From an uncultured Pelagibacteraceae bacterium (GTDB lineage: Bacteria; Pseudomonadota; Alphaproteobacteria; Pelagibacterales; Pelagibacteraceae): a DNA stretch of 64,000 nt. The position numbers were made by a program, and so were the translations under genes. The stretch lies in contig CACHLD010000001.1 in the NCBI GenBank assembly GCA_902580565.1, positions 1-64,000 of the forward strand, read 5' to 3'. A model generated the notes under the pieces. That model ran no database searches. It had not been told where the DNA came from and saw only the letters and a program-made list of their open reading frames with translations. Positions 1-9,120 of this stretch are shown one piece after another. How positions within the stretch are numbered: position 1 is the first letter of the stretch; each line of letters starts with the position of its first letter.

Positions 1-1926
1 GCTCTTGTTTTAGCTATTGGAATTGTTGTAGATGATGCAATCGTGATGTTGGAAAACATTGTCAGAAGAATAGAATTAGGTGACAGTCCTTTGGTTGCAG
101 CATACAAAGGTGCAAAACAAGTATCTTTTGCTATTATAGTAACAACGGTGGTTCTAGTAGCTGTGTTTATTCCCCTAATTTTTATTGAAGGTATAACGGG
201 TGTTTTATTTACTCAGACTGCAGTTACTCTTGCTTCTGCTGTAATAATTTCAAGTTTTGTAGCACTTTCTTTAAGTCCAATGCTGGGAAGCAAATTCTTA
301 AAGAAAAATATGAACAAATCGAAAATTGTATTAAAATTTGAAAAATTTTTAAAAGATTTAACATACTTTTATAAGCTATCTCTATTAGGTTGGATAAAAA
401 AAAAGAAAATAATTACATCTTTTTTGGCCGGTACACTTGTTTTAACTATTTTTTTATTTAATTTTGCTCCTAAAGAATTAATAGCTCCAGAAGATCGGGG
501 AGCTTTTTTTGTAATTGTAAAAGCTCCACAGGGTTCAGGCTTTAATTTTACTAAAACTAAAGCAGAAGAGATTGAAAAACTCCTACTTCCTAGTGTCGGC
601 AAAGGTGAGTATAGAAAACTTATAATGAGAGTTCCAGGATTTGGAAAATCTGCAAAACAGGTTAATAGTGGTTTTATTATTGTGCTTTTAGAACCTTGGT
701 CAAAAAGAGATCGTCACGGAGTTAAAATTATGAGAGAATCTTTTGGAAAGATAGGAAAGGTTCCTGGTGTGCTCGCATTTCCTATCATGCCTCAAGGTAT
801 TCGAACTGGTGGAGTCGAAAGTCCGGTCCAGTTTGTAATATTAGGCAATACTTATGATCAGCTTATTGAGTGGAAAGAAATTATTAAAAAGGAAGCTAGA
901 AAAAATCCAGGTCTTGTATCAATACAAGATGATTTTGATTTAAACAAACCTCAACTAAATGTTCAAATTAATCAAAAAAAAGCTGCAGATTTAGGAGTTT
1001 CTACGGAAGATATAGGGAGAACGATAGAAACTATATTTGGATCTAAAAAAGTTACTAATTTTACACAGGATGGAAAAGAATATTCAATTATTCTTCAAGG
1101 AGATATAAAAGATAGACAAGAACCTGATAGTATCAGTAAGGTATTCGTTAGATCGAAAAACAATGGGAAACTTGTATCTATTTCTAATTTAGTTGAATAT
1201 AATGAAGAGGGTCAATCACCTTTTTTAGCAAGATATAACAGACAGAAGGCAGTAACAATTTCTTCTAGACTTGTTGGCGACTATTCTTTAGATGAGGCAT
1301 TAAAATTTTTGGTTAAAGTTGTGGAAGAAAATACTCCTCAAGCTAAAATTGCTTATAAAGGCGAGAGTGAAGAATATAAAAAGACAAACACAGAATTATA
1401 TATTATTTTTGCCTTAGCTCTAATAACTGCATATCTAGCCATGTGTGCTCAATTTGAAAGCTGGAAACACCCGCTCACAATTATGCTAACTGTTCCGATG
1501 GCTATCCTTGGAGGATTGCTTGGTCTTTTAGTTGTAGGATCTTCATTAAATTTATACAGTCAAATAGCATTAATTATTCTAATTGGTTTATCTGCAAAAA
1601 ATGGAATTTTAATTGTTGAGTTTGCAAATCAATTAAGAAAAGAGGGAAAAAATTTAGAAGTTGCAGTTTTTGAAGCTGCGACTATTAGATTTAGACCAAT
1701 ACTAATGACAAGTTTATCTACTATTATAGGAGTGTTGCCTTTGATAATAAGCTTTGGACCTGGTGCAGCGAGCAGGCTTTCTGTAGGAATTACAATATTT
1801 GCTGGAATGATTTTTTCAACTTTTTTTACTTTATATGTAATACCTACTATTTATACTGTTATTGGAAAAAACACTCAAAGAATCGACGCCGTAGAAATTG
1901 AGCTCAATAAACAGCTTAAAAAATAA
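1..1926 (+). CDS. RND-type multidrug efflux permease (HAE1/AcrB-like), C-terminal part; 5' end outside window
   Basis: The reading frame is open from base 1, so the gene starts upstream; 641 residues are visible, roughly the last 60% of a ~1000-residue pump. It is an inner-membrane proton-driven exporter that in this family works with a HlyD-type adaptor and an outer-membrane channel. Seen: the TM4 motif GIVVDDAIVMLEN at residues 7-19, with the paired Asp of the proton relay, and the TM10 motif LSAKNGILIVEFA with the matching Lys. A long periplasmic porter segment lies between them, followed by the usual run of C-terminal membrane helices. Both halves of the proton relay are intact, so it should be active. 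Substrate cannot be told. Its stop overlaps the stop of the convergent lipoprotein gene by 11 bp. Confidence 0.9.
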   Translation, partial: ALVLAIGIVVDDAIVMLENIVRRIELGDSPLVAAYKGAKQVSFAIIVTTVVLVAVFIPLIFIEGITGVLFTQTAVTLASAVIISSFVALSLSPMLGSKFLKKNMNKSKIVLKFEKFLKDLTYFYKLSLLGWIKKKKIITSFLAGTLVLTIFLFNFAPKELIAPEDRGAFFVIVKAPQGSGFNFTKTKAEEIEKLLLPSVGKGEYRKLIMRVPGFGKSAKQVNSGFIIVLLEPWSKRDRHGVKIMRESFGKIGKVPGVLAFPIMPQGIRTGGVESPVQFVILGNTYDQLIEWKEIIKKEARKNPGLVSIQDDFDLNKPQLNVQINQKKAADLGVSTEDIGRTIETIFGSKKVTNFTQDGKEYSIILQGDIKDRQEPDSISKVFVRSKNNGKLVSISNLVEYNEEGQSPFLARYNRQKAVTISSRLVGDYSLDEALKFLVKVVEENTPQAKIAYKGESEEYKKTNTELYIIFALALITAYLAMCAQFESWKHPLTIMLTVPMAILGGLLGLLVVGSSLNLYSQIALIILIGLSAKNGILIVEFANQLRKEGKNLEVAVFEAATIRFRPILMTSLSTIIGVLPLIISFGPGAASRLSVGITIFAGMIFSTFFTLYVIPTIYTVIGKNTQRIDAVEIELNKQLKK

Positions 1927-2515
1927 TATATTTATTCTTATCTAAATTTTTTTTACAAAGTGTTAATTGTTTTCTATATTTATTTGCCAAGTCTTTAACA
2001 GATTTAGCATAAATTATAGCTTTTTTATCTTTTGAATAATCTTTATAATCTCCCCAACCTTTATAGTAAGCTAAATACTGTTTGTAGGCATCTTTTTTAG
2101 ATATCTTTAATATCTTAGAAGTTTTATTAATATACCATCCTATAAAATCGACAGAGTCTTTAAAACGAACCCGAGTTGCCAGCGGATTGTCAGTTTCTTT
2201 TTTGTATTGTTTCCACGTGCCTTCTACGGCTTGAGAATAACCAAATGAACTAGATGGTCTTTTAAAGGGTATGACCTTAAATAATTTTCTTCTGGGAGGC
2301 TTCGCTAACCAGTTAAAATCGCTCTCTTTTTTGATGAAAGCAAGCTGTAAATGTATAGGTGCTCCCCATTTCTCATAGGAAGCTTTCGCATGTTTGTACC
2401 AAAGGTATCTTTCTTCAAAAATTGCACAGCTGTTTTGTGTATTTTTTGGAATTGAAGAACATGCTGCTATAATCAAAAAAATTCCAAAAAATATAATTTT
2501 TTTTAAAAGAATCAT
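1916..2515 (-). CDS. Transglycosylase SLT-domain lipoprotein
   Basis: 199 residues. The N-terminus is a lipoprotein signal (KK, hydrophobic stretch, lipobox IAAC with the acceptor Cys at residue 19), so it is probably anchored to a membrane facing the periplasm. The middle carries a lysozyme-like SLT motif: KKESDF, with Glu as the likely catalytic acid, then FGYSQ about 30 residues later. Members cleave peptidoglycan glycan strands by lytic transglycosylation. The protein is small, with no added binding domain. It is followed on the same strand, reading upstream, by a nuclease and a VanZ-like gene that may share a transcript. Enzyme class is likely; the biological role (turnover or secretion-complex assembly) is open. 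Confidence 0.75.
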   Translation of the reverse strand: MILLKKIIFFGIFLIIAACSSIPKNTQNSCAIFEERYLWYKHAKASYEKWGAPIHLQLAFIKKESDFNWLAKPPRRKLFKVIPFKRPSSSFGYSQAVEGTWKQYKKETDNPLATRVRFKDSVDFIGWYINKTSKILKISKKDAYKQYLAYYKGWGDYKDYSKDKKAIIYAKSVKDLANKYRKQLTLCKKNLDKNKYIIF

Positions 2516-2535
2516 TTTTTAAATTATATAAGAAA

Positions 2536-3027
2536 TTAATTCTGCTTTCTCCATTTTTCTGGTTTTATAAAAGTCCCTTTCCATAAACCTAATTTTTCTT
2601 CTTTTGCAAAATTTTCATCAAGAATATATACTTTTGAGTATCTTCTATAAGCCAGAGCGTAACCATTACGAACCATCCATCTATTTAAATTAACTTTATC
2701 TTTCAAGCACTTGGCTAAATATCTTTTATATCTGTCTTTTCCGAATAAGATACATTTAATCGGTTTATTTCCAATTTTTTGAGAAAGTTTTTTTTTTGAT
2801 ATTTGCCCACAGTAATATTCTTTCTGAAAATTTAAAAACATTATTTGTAAGTATGGTTTTTTACATTTTTGTCTTATTTCTGGAGCGTCTATACCCTCCA
2901 ATCTTATTTTATAGGATTTAATTTGTATTGTGTCACCATCAATCACTTTTGGAAATCCAACAATTTCCGATGCTTTCAATGTCTGAAAAAAAAATAGAGA
3001 CAAAATTAAAATTATATATTTTACCAT
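2536..3027 (-). CDS. Secreted thermonuclease (SNase)-family protein
   Basis: 163 residues with an N-terminal signal peptide (about residues 1-19, ending KAS). The staphylococcal-nuclease fold is recognised from KVIDGDTIQI followed by YKIRLEGIDAPEI, which contains the calcium-binding Asp and the Arg and Glu of the active site. The later segment KDRYKRYLAKC carries the second catalytic Arg position. Family members hydrolyse DNA and RNA outside the cytoplasm; in an oligotroph, nutrient scavenging is a reasonable inference. Two Cys near the motif and more downstream could form disulfides. The start overlaps the end of the VanZ-like gene by 7 bp, so the two are probably co-transcribed. Confidence 0.8.
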   Translation of the reverse strand: MVKYIILILSLFFFQTLKASEIVGFPKVIDGDTIQIKSYKIRLEGIDAPEIRQKCKKPYLQIMFLNFQKEYYCGQISKKKLSQKIGNKPIKCILFGKDRYKRYLAKCLKDKVNLNRWMVRNGYALAYRRYSKVYILDENFAKEEKLGLWKGTFIKPEKWRKQN

Positions 3028-3404
3028 TTGATTAATTTGCTAATTAAAAAAATCAATATCACACCAGCTGAATTAGCTATTAAATCATAAAGCTCGAAAG
3101 CTCGATTAGGAATAATATAATGTGATATCTCTAAAATTATAGATACGAAAAATATAAAATAAAGATTAGTAAAAGTTTGAGTTTGTTTCAAATTACAAAT
3201 AATAGCAAGAGTTGTTAGATACATAAAAAATAATAAATGGTTAATGGAAGTACCAATAGGATTATTAATTATATTGGGTTGTTTGCCCATATCTCCGTAA
3301 AAAAAATATCCAATAAGACTGCCTGGAAATAAATACATAATTAATAGAGCTAAAAAAGAGAAATAGTAAAGATATTTTACCAACTTTAAGACATTATTTT
3401 TCAT
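3021..3404 (-). CDS. VanZ-like family membrane protein
   Basis: 127 residues with about four hydrophobic segments. It matches the VanZ-like pattern: an early PGSLIGY loop after TM1, a short INHLLFFMYLT helix, and a conserved EISHYIIPNRAFELYDLIANSAG stretch, where the paired acidic and Arg residues and the D-x-x-x-N of the last helix are typical. VanZ itself gives low-level teicoplanin resistance; most chromosomal homologues have no known role. It is the first gene of a three-gene minus-strand run and is divergent from gpmA across 40 bp. Family assignment is fair; no function should be inferred. Confidence 0.65.
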   Translation of the reverse strand: MKNNVLKLVKYLYYFSFLALLIMYLFPGSLIGYFFYGDMGKQPNIINNPIGTSINHLLFFMYLTTLAIICNLKQTQTFTNLYFIFFVSIILEISHYIIPNRAFELYDLIANSAGVILIFLISKLIKW

Positions 3405-3444
3405 TATAAGTTTAATATTACATAATATCTGATATTTATCTATT

Positions 3445-4164
3445 ATGAGTACACTTATCTTAGTAAGACATGGTCAAAGCGTATGGAACGCAGAAAATAG
3501 ATTTACTGGATGGGTAGATGTTGATCTATCTGAGAAAGGAATTTTAGAGGCTCAAAAATCTGGTCAATTAATCAAAAATCTTAATATTAATATAGATTTT
3601 TTTTACACATCTTTTTTAAAAAGAGCTATCAAGACACTTACTACTATACTTCAAGAAAACGCTTTGGAGCTCAAATTTAATACTTCTTGGGAATTAAATG
3701 AAAGACATTATGGATCTTTGACTGGTTTAAATAAAGAGGAAACAAAAAAAAAAATTGGCGAAGAGCAGTTTAAAAAATACAGAAGATCTTGGGATGTACA
3801 GCCGCCACCAATGTCTGAGAATGACACAAATCATGACTTATTCAGTCCTTTAAACCCAAGTATACCAGTAGGCCAAATACCTTTTACAGAGTCTCTAAAA
3901 GATACCTATAATAGAGTAATCCCTTATTATAAAAAAGAAATACAAAAACATATTAATGAAAGTAAAAACGTTTTAATATCAGCTCATGGAAACTCACTAA
4001 GAGCACTATGCAAACATCTATTTAATATTTCTAATAAAAAAATAAGTGAATTAGAAATTCCAACAGGAAATCCTTTAATAATTGAAATCGATAATAACCA
4101 AAAAGTTCTAAAATATTATTACCTGGATGACACTAGAGCTAAAACAATTATATTTAATCAGTAA
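3445..4164 (+). CDS. gpmA: 2,3-bisphosphoglycerate-dependent phosphoglycerate mutase
   Basis: 239 residues, close to the ~247 of bacterial dPGM. It interconverts 3- and 2-phosphoglycerate in the cytoplasm (glycolysis and gluconeogenesis). Seen: the phosphohistidine motif LVRHGQSVWN with His9, the FTGWVDVDLSEKG segment, ELNERHYGSLTGLNK with the catalytic Glu, and SAHGNSLRALCKHL with the second active-site His. The mid-region RSWDVQPPPM is also characteristic of dPGM rather than of small acid phosphatases. It stands alone on the plus strand. The 40-bp upstream gap is AT-rich, with CATAAT at 3421-3426 as a possible -10. Its stop overlaps the convergent nucleotidyltransferase gene by 11 bp. Confidence 0.95.
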   Translation: MSTLILVRHGQSVWNAENRFTGWVDVDLSEKGILEAQKSGQLIKNLNINIDFFYTSFLKRAIKTLTTILQENALELKFNTSWELNERHYGSLTGLNKEETKKKIGEEQFKKYRRSWDVQPPPMSENDTNHDLFSPLNPSIPVGQIPFTESLKDTYNRVIPYYKKEIQKHINESKNVLISAHGNSLRALCKHLFNISNKKISELEIPTGNPLIIEIDNNQKVLKYYYLDDTRAKTIIFNQ

Positions 4165-4849
4165 TTTCTAAATCTAGTATTTTTTTGTACATTTCTTTCG
4201 TATTTAAGTGATAAAACTTTTGCTTACTCGCATTACCAAATAAAAAATTTTCCTTAATTAGATAGTTCCAGACCTTGTTCATAGAAAATATCTTATCTTT
4301 TATAGAATTGAAAACACTGTGGTCTAAAATTTGAAGTCCAGTAAAAATGAATTCATTATTATTGTCTCTGCTAATCATACCATCTTGAAGATTAAAATCT
4401 CCTTTAAAAGAACTATCAAAACTCAAATTTTTATTAACTAACAATAAACAAGGCTTTTTCTTTTTAAAATAAAGATCCTCTAAATCTTTTAATTCATTAC
4501 TGTAAGCGTCACTCCATAAAGTGTCAGGGTTAATTGCTATAAAAGGTTTTTTGAAAGATCTAGTTGCTTGAAGAATTCCGCCTCCTGTGTCAAGTAATGT
4601 ATCCTGCTCATTAGAGAATACAATTTTTGCTTTATAATTCTTACTATAAACAAAATCTTTTATTTGATCAGGTAAGTAATGAACATTAATAGCAATGTCC
4701 TCTATTCCATTTTTTATCAGCAACTCTATAGCTCTTTCTAGCAAGTTCTTGTTACCTATTTGGATTAATGGCTTTGGAGTTTTTAAAGTAATTGGCTTCA
4801 TTCTTTTTCCCAATCCAGCCGCTAGAATCATACCGTGCTTAATTTTCAT
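4154..4849 (-). CDS. murU: Sugar-1-phosphate nucleotidyltransferase, MurU-like (MurNAc-1-P uridylyltransferase)
   Basis: 231 residues. The N-terminal nucleotide-binding signature is MILAAGLGKRMKPIT (residues 7-21), followed by PKPLIQIGNKNLLERAI. AINPDTLWSD carries the metal-binding Asp. This is a short single-domain nucleotidyltransferase of MurU/RmlA type. The start overlaps the upstream kinase gene by 4 bp (ATGA). Kinase plus nucleotidyltransferase beside tsaE is the known AmgK-MurU arrangement, in which cell-wall MurNAc is phosphorylated at C1 and converted to UDP-MurNAc, bypassing de novo synthesis. Specificity is inferred from this context and not from active-site residues; another sugar phosphate is possible. 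Confidence 0.75.
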   Translation of the reverse strand: MKIKHGMILAAGLGKRMKPITLKTPKPLIQIGNKNLLERAIELLIKNGIEDIAINVHYLPDQIKDFVYSKNYKAKIVFSNEQDTLLDTGGGILQATRSFKKPFIAINPDTLWSDAYSNELKDLEDLYFKKKKPCLLLVNKNLSFDSSFKGDFNLQDGMISRDNNNEFIFTGLQILDHSVFNSIKDKIFSMNKVWNYLIKENFLFGNASKQKFYHLNTKEMYKKILDLEITD

Positions 4850-5811
4850 ATTTTAATCTTTTTTAATTTTTTAAAAGGCAGATATTTTTCAAATAATATA
4901 TTCAATTTATTAAAAATAGGGTTTTTCATTCTTCTCTCAATAAGTGACCAGGTGTAGGGCAAATATTTTAAATAGTTTGGTTTTCTATCTCTTTTATAAA
5001 GACGCACAAAAATCCCAAGTATCTTTAAATTTCTTTGAACAGATAAAATATCAAAATCATTTTTTAGACTAATTTTATTTTTAGCTTTAAATTTTGATTT
5101 TTTTAAATAGTAATCAAATAAATTAACCTGCAAATTTTTAGGAATTGTAATTCTAACATCATCAATTAACGAAGCAACATCATATAAAGGATTTCCAATT
5201 ATTGCATCTTGACTATCAATAAGACTTAATTTTTTTTTGTTAATCATAATATTTGATGCATGAAAATCTTTATGTGTAAAATAATTATTTTTAAAATAAA
5301 GTTTTTTATAAATATTATTAAGTTCTTTTTTTAAAATTTTTTTAATTTTTCCAAGCTTTAAATTTTTAAAATAATATTTTAGATACCAATCAAAAAATAA
5401 ATCTGACTCTTTGTGTAACTGGCTAAGAGAATATTTTACAAATTTAATCTTTTTTCCATTGAAATAATATTGATTTTTGAGTTTAATCTTCTGTAGTTTA
5501 ATAATTAATTCGATTAATTTTTTATAATCGTTAAACTTATTTTTTTTATTTTTAATATAATCATAGAAAGATCTATCTCCTAAATCTGTAATTTCTATCA
5601 TATTGTCTTTGTAATAATTTTTTAGAAGTTTGGGCGATGAAATATTATGACTATTTAAAATTTTATTTACAGCGGAGTAAACGATTAAATTTTTATATTG
5701 TTCTTTTCTTGCGAGGACTATGATTGAAGTTTTATTATTCTTTTTTACTCTATAGAATTCTCTAAAAGACGCGTCGCCTGAAATTTTTTTTAATTTATAA
5801 TTCATTTTCAT
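4846..5811 (-). CDS. amgK: Aminoglycoside-phosphotransferase-fold sugar kinase, AmgK-like (MurNAc/GlcNAc anomeric kinase)
   Basis: 321 residues from the chosen start. The kinase-like fold shows the N-terminal ISGDASFREFYRV, equivalent to the nucleotide loop of AmgK proteins; the catalytic loop THKDFHASNIM (Brenner motif HxDxxxxN); and the metal site SLIDSQD followed by NPLYDVASL. The frame is open further upstream, but I chose ATG 5811 (5805 is also possible) because it overlaps the tsaE stop by only 17 bp, as in tight coupling. The protein is unusually Lys- and Asn-rich, in keeping with the AT-rich genome. With the adjacent MurU-like gene it probably forms a peptidoglycan recycling route. 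Confidence 0.75.
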   Translation of the reverse strand: MKMNYKLKKISGDASFREFYRVKKNNKTSIIVLARKEQYKNLIVYSAVNKILNSHNISSPKLLKNYYKDNMIEITDLGDRSFYDYIKNKKNKFNDYKKLIELIIKLQKIKLKNQYYFNGKKIKFVKYSLSQLHKESDLFFDWYLKYYFKNLKLGKIKKILKKELNNIYKKLYFKNNYFTHKDFHASNIMINKKKLSLIDSQDAIIGNPLYDVASLIDDVRITIPKNLQVNLFDYYLKKSKFKAKNKISLKNDFDILSVQRNLKILGIFVRLYKRDRKPNYLKYLPYTWSLIERRMKNPIFNKLNILFEKYLPFKKLKKIKI

Positions 5812-6250
5812 TAAGATTTTTCCATTTTCCATGCCCAAAGATGTTTAACTCTCTTTCACTCTCTTTGTTAGAATATTTTAAGTGCAATTCTAGTCTATCT
5901 ACTATAGTTGTTTCGACCAAATCTGGCCATTCGATTATTTTTATTGTACTTGGGTCTCCTTTAAAAATACCTAATTGATCTAGCTCTTTGCTATCTTTAA
6001 TTCTATAAAGATCATAATGCATAACCTTTAAGTTTTTAATATCGTATTCGTATAATAAATTAAATGTAGGGCTTAAAACTTCTGTTTCTTTAACACCCTC
6101 TCGTTTTTGTAAATAATTAATTAAATTTCTTGTAAAAGTTGTCTTGCCAACACCAATTTCACCAATTAAAAAAATGCAATCTTTTTTGGATACATTGTCT
6201 GCAATTTTATTCGAGATTAATCTAAGGTGGTCTAAGGATTTAATAATCAT
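5795..6250 (-). CDS. tsaE: tRNA threonylcarbamoyladenosine biosynthesis ATPase TsaE
   Basis: 151 residues, normal for the family. TsaE is the ATPase that resets the TsaB-TsaD complex during t6A37 tRNA modification. Seen: Walker A GEIGVGKTTFTRNLI (about residues 30-44), then SPTFNLLYEYD, the HYDLYRIKDSKELDQLGI segment and IIEWPD, all TsaE hallmarks. It lies 11 bp downstream of ahcY and overlaps the AmgK-like kinase, so the minus-strand run ahcY-tsaE-amgK-murU is probably one transcript. The partner gene tsaB is at 50089-50472 in an unusually short form; tsaD is not in the window. Confidence 0.93.
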   Translation of the reverse strand: MIIKSLDHLRLISNKIADNVSKKDCIFLIGEIGVGKTTFTRNLINYLQKREGVKETEVLSPTFNLLYEYDIKNLKVMHYDLYRIKDSKELDQLGIFKGDPSTIKIIEWPDLVETTIVDRLELHLKYSNKESERELNIFGHGKWKNLNENEL

Positions 6251-6261
6251 TAGCTACTAAT

Positions 6262-7551
6262 CTAGTAGCGATAAGTATCTGGTTTAAATGGTCCCGATGG
6301 TTTAACGCTAATGTAATCTGCTTGTTCTTTTGACATTTTAGTCAATTTTGCTCCAACTTTTTCCAAATGTAACATAGCTACTTTTTCGTCTAAATGTTTT
6401 GGTAAAACATAAACTTTCTTTTCATATTTATCTGAATTTTTCCATAATTCAATTTGTGCAATTACTTGATTAGTAAAAGAAGCGCTCATTACAAAACTGG
6501 GATGTCCAGTTGCACAACCTAAGTTTACAAGTCTTCCTTCAGCTAATAAAATAATTCTCTTTTTGCTTGGCAATTCAATTTCGTGAACTTGAGGTTTTAT
6601 CTCATCCCACTTATAATTTTTTAAAGCTTCCACTTGAATTTCATTATCAAAGTGACCAATATTGCATAATATTGCTCTGTCTTTCATATTCCTCATATGA
6701 TCAGCTGTCACAATATCTTTATTTCCTGTGGCAGTTACTACAATGTCTGCCTCTTTAATTGCATCATTCATTAATACGACTTCATACCCTTCCATTGCTG
6801 CTTGTAATGCACAAATTGGATCTGTTTCTGTTACCATAACTCTTGCACCAGCTTGTTTTAATGATGCTGCACTGCCTTTTCCTACATCTCCAAATCCAGC
6901 AACAATCGCTACTTTTCCTGACATCATCACATCTGTTGCTCTTTTAATTCCATCAACTAAACTCTCTCTACAACCATATAAATTATCAAACTTTGATTTA
7001 GTTACAGAGTCATTAACATTGATTGCAGGAATTAATAATGTTTTGTTTGCTTCCATCTTTTTCAAAGCTAAAACGCCTGTTGTTGTTTCTTCTGATACAC
7101 CTTTTACTGCTTTCAAAAGTTCTTTATAATCTTTATGCATTAAAGCAGTAAGATCGCCGCCATCATCTAAAATCATATTAGGTTTCCACTCTTTCTTTCC
7201 TTCAATGGTTTGTTTAACACACCACCAATATTCCTCCTCAGTTTCTCCCTTCCATGCAAAAACAGGTATACCAGCTTTAGCAATAGCTGCCGCTGCATGA
7301 TCTTGAGTAGAAAAAATATTGCAAGAAGACCACCGTACCTCCGCTCCTAACTCAACTAAAGTTTCAATCAAAACAGCAGTTTGAATCGTCATGTGAAGGC
7401 AACCTAAAATTTTTGCGCCCTTAAGAGGTTTTTTACCATTATACTCTTTTCTTAATGTCATTAATCCTGGCATTTCAGTTTCTGCCAAGGAAATTTCTTT
7501 TCTACCGAAATTTGCTAAGTTGATATCTTTTACTTTAAAATCTTGAGACAT
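6262..7551 (-). CDS. ahcY: Adenosylhomocysteinase
   Basis: 429 residues. It hydrolyses S-adenosylhomocysteine to adenosine and homocysteine, closing the methyl cycle in the cytoplasm with metK (44137-45300). Seen: [16 protein letters not shown] near the N-terminus, the substrate segment [16 protein letters not shown], the Rossmann motif [25 protein letters not shown], and the invariant C-terminal KPDTYRY. The length matches the shorter bacterial/archaeal type, without the extra insert found in some bacteria. No SAH or SAM riboswitch is apparent in the 48-bp gap before the start. It leads the ahcY-tsaE-amgK-murU run. Confidence 0.97.
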   Translation of the reverse strand: MSQDFKVKDINLANFGRKEISLAETEMPGLMTLRKEYNGKKPLKGAKILGCLHMTIQTAVLIETLVELGAEVRWSSCNIFSTQDHAAAAIAKAGIPVFAWKGETEEEYWWCVKQTIEGKKEWKPNMILDDGGDLTALMHKDYKELLKAVKGVSEETTTGVLALKKMEANKTLLIPAINVNDSVTKSKFDNLYGCRESLVDGIKRATDVMMSGKVAIVAGFGDVGKGSAASLKQAGARVMVTETDPICALQAAMEGYEVVLMNDAIKEADIVVTATGNKDIVTADHMRNMKDRAILCNIGHFDNEIQVEALKNYKWDEIKPQVHEIELPSKKRIILLAEGRLVNLGCATGHPSFVMSASFTNQVIAQIELWKNSDKYEKKVYVLPKHLDEKVAMLHLEKVGAKLTKMSKEQADYISVKPSGPFKPDTYRY

Positions 7552-7599
7552 ATTTTAGAGTTATTTAACAATATAAATGGAAGTTATCAAGAAAGATCG

Positions 7600-9120
7600 C
7601 TAAGAAAATTTAGGCAACAATACTTCTACTTGAGCCCCTCTTTTGTTTATTCTATTCGACGCAGCTATAGTTCCTTTGTGCAATTCTACAATGTTCTTCA
7701 CTATGTTTAGTCCCAAACCAGAATGCTTTCCGAAGCTTTTGGGTCTATTACTATAAAATCTTTTAAATATTTTTTGTGGAGAAGTTTCAGAAAAACCTGG
7801 TCCTTCGTCTCTAATCATCATTACAAGATTATTTGAGGTTTCTTCAACCTCTATTTCTATCTTTTTATGATCCTCACTAAAAGATATAGAATTGTCCAAT
7901 AAATTAGCAATTACTTGTTCTAATCTATTTTCGATACCTAGAATATACTCACCATTCCTTGATGTTATTTTTGTTTTTATTTCTATATCAATATCTTTAT
8001 TTTGATTTTTTAAGTCTTGTTTAAAATCATCAGTAACATTTGTTATTATTTCTACTAAGTTTATTTTACTCATTTTTTCTCTTGATAAAGAAGCTTCATC
8101 TTTAAGCATTTGAGAGTAATCAGTAATTAGTCTTTCAATTCTTTCCACATCATGATTAATAATCTTTAATAATTTTTCACTTTCAGTTTTTTGAGTAGTT
8201 TTATCTAGTAATTCTGATGCACTTTTTAAAGAAGCCAAAGGATTTCTTATTTCATGTGCAAGATCATTTGAAAAAGTTTCAGCTCTAGTTGTTCGCTTTT
8301 GAAGCTCTTTTGTCATTTCATCAATCGAAGTTGTCAATTTTCCTATTTCGTCTCCTCTTACAAAGAAATTTTTTATATCAATATTTTTGTTAGATTTTTT
8401 TTTGATAGCTTCACTAAATGCTACTAATAAACCTATTGGCTTTAAAATATACTTATTTAAAAAGAGTGAAAAAATTAAAATTACTAAAGTCACTGCTAGT
8501 ACTGTTCTGATAATGAAAGCTTTTCTTTCTTTTACCGCAATTAAAATATCGTTAGCTTGTTCAGATACGATAACATAACCCTCTTCCTTATTATTTAATT
8601 TAACTATACTTATAGTGCTAACGAAAAAATTATTCTGAATTTTTTCTGAAATAGTCACTGGTTCTCCCTCATATTTATCTAATAAAACTTCTTTTATGTT
8701 TTTATCTGGTTCTTTTAAAAATTTTAAAGAATTTTTCTGTTCTTTAACTTTTCCATCTAACGTTTCCTCTATAATTATATCAGATTTTGAAAAAACATTT
8801 TGGTCCAAATCTAAAATATTTGTATCCCCAATTAAATTTCCTTTTAGATTGTAAAAACGGACTCTGTCTAAACTTTGAAATAAAAATCTTGTCGATAACA
8901 AAAATGTTTTTATCTCTTTTTCATTGAAATCAATATTAAGTCTTTGTAAATGATCCGCAGTATTTTTAATGATAATGAAATGATTAGAGGCTCTTTTATT
9001 AACAAGATTAGGTTGAACTGCCTTTAAATAAAAAATCGTAAACAATCCTAGTACAGAGAATACACCTAGGTTAAATAATAAAAATTTTCTTAAGATAGAT
9101 GCTGATTTTTTTTGTCTCAT
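7600..9120 (-). CDS. chvG: Membrane sensor histidine kinase, ChvG-like
   Basis: 506 residues. Layout: TM1 about 17-33, a periplasmic sensor of roughly 170 residues, TM2 about 203-220, a HAMP linker, then the kinase core. The phospho-acceptor is His289 in DLAHEIRNPLASLKSASELL, the N box is ANLLDNSISFSED, and the G boxes are IRDEGPGFSE and KHSGLGLNIVKNIVELH. Its ATG overlaps the stop of the response-regulator gene by one base (TAATG), so the two are translationally coupled. ChvG/ChvI-type systems in Alphaproteobacteria respond to acid and envelope stress; the signal here is unknown. The name is inferred from the strongly ChvI-like partner. Confidence 0.85.
   Translation of the reverse strand: MRQKKSASILRKFLLFNLGVFSVLGLFTIFYLKAVQPNLVNKRASNHFIIIKNTADHLQRLNIDFNEKEIKTFLLSTRFLFQSLDRVRFYNLKGNLIGDTNILDLDQNVFSKSDIIIEETLDGKVKEQKNSLKFLKEPDKNIKEVLLDKYEGEPVTISEKIQNNFFVSTISIVKLNNKEEGYVIVSEQANDILIAVKERKAFIIRTVLAVTLVILIFSLFLNKYILKPIGLLVAFSEAIKKKSNKNIDIKNFFVRGDEIGKLTTSIDEMTKELQKRTTRAETFSNDLAHEIRNPLASLKSASELLDKTTQKTESEKLLKIINHDVERIERLITDYSQMLKDEASLSREKMSKINLVEIITNVTDDFKQDLKNQNKDIDIEIKTKITSRNGEYILGIENRLEQVIANLLDNSISFSEDHKKIEIEVEETSNNLVMMIRDEGPGFSETSPQKIFKRFYSNRPKSFGKHSGLGLNIVKNIVELHKGTIAASNRINKRGAQVEVLLPKFS

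Noticed and set aside
7552-7599. SAH or SAM riboswitch before ahcY
   Set aside because: The 48-bp gap is too short and no pairing pattern of those aptamers is visible; nothing similar precedes metK, whose start overlaps lnt.
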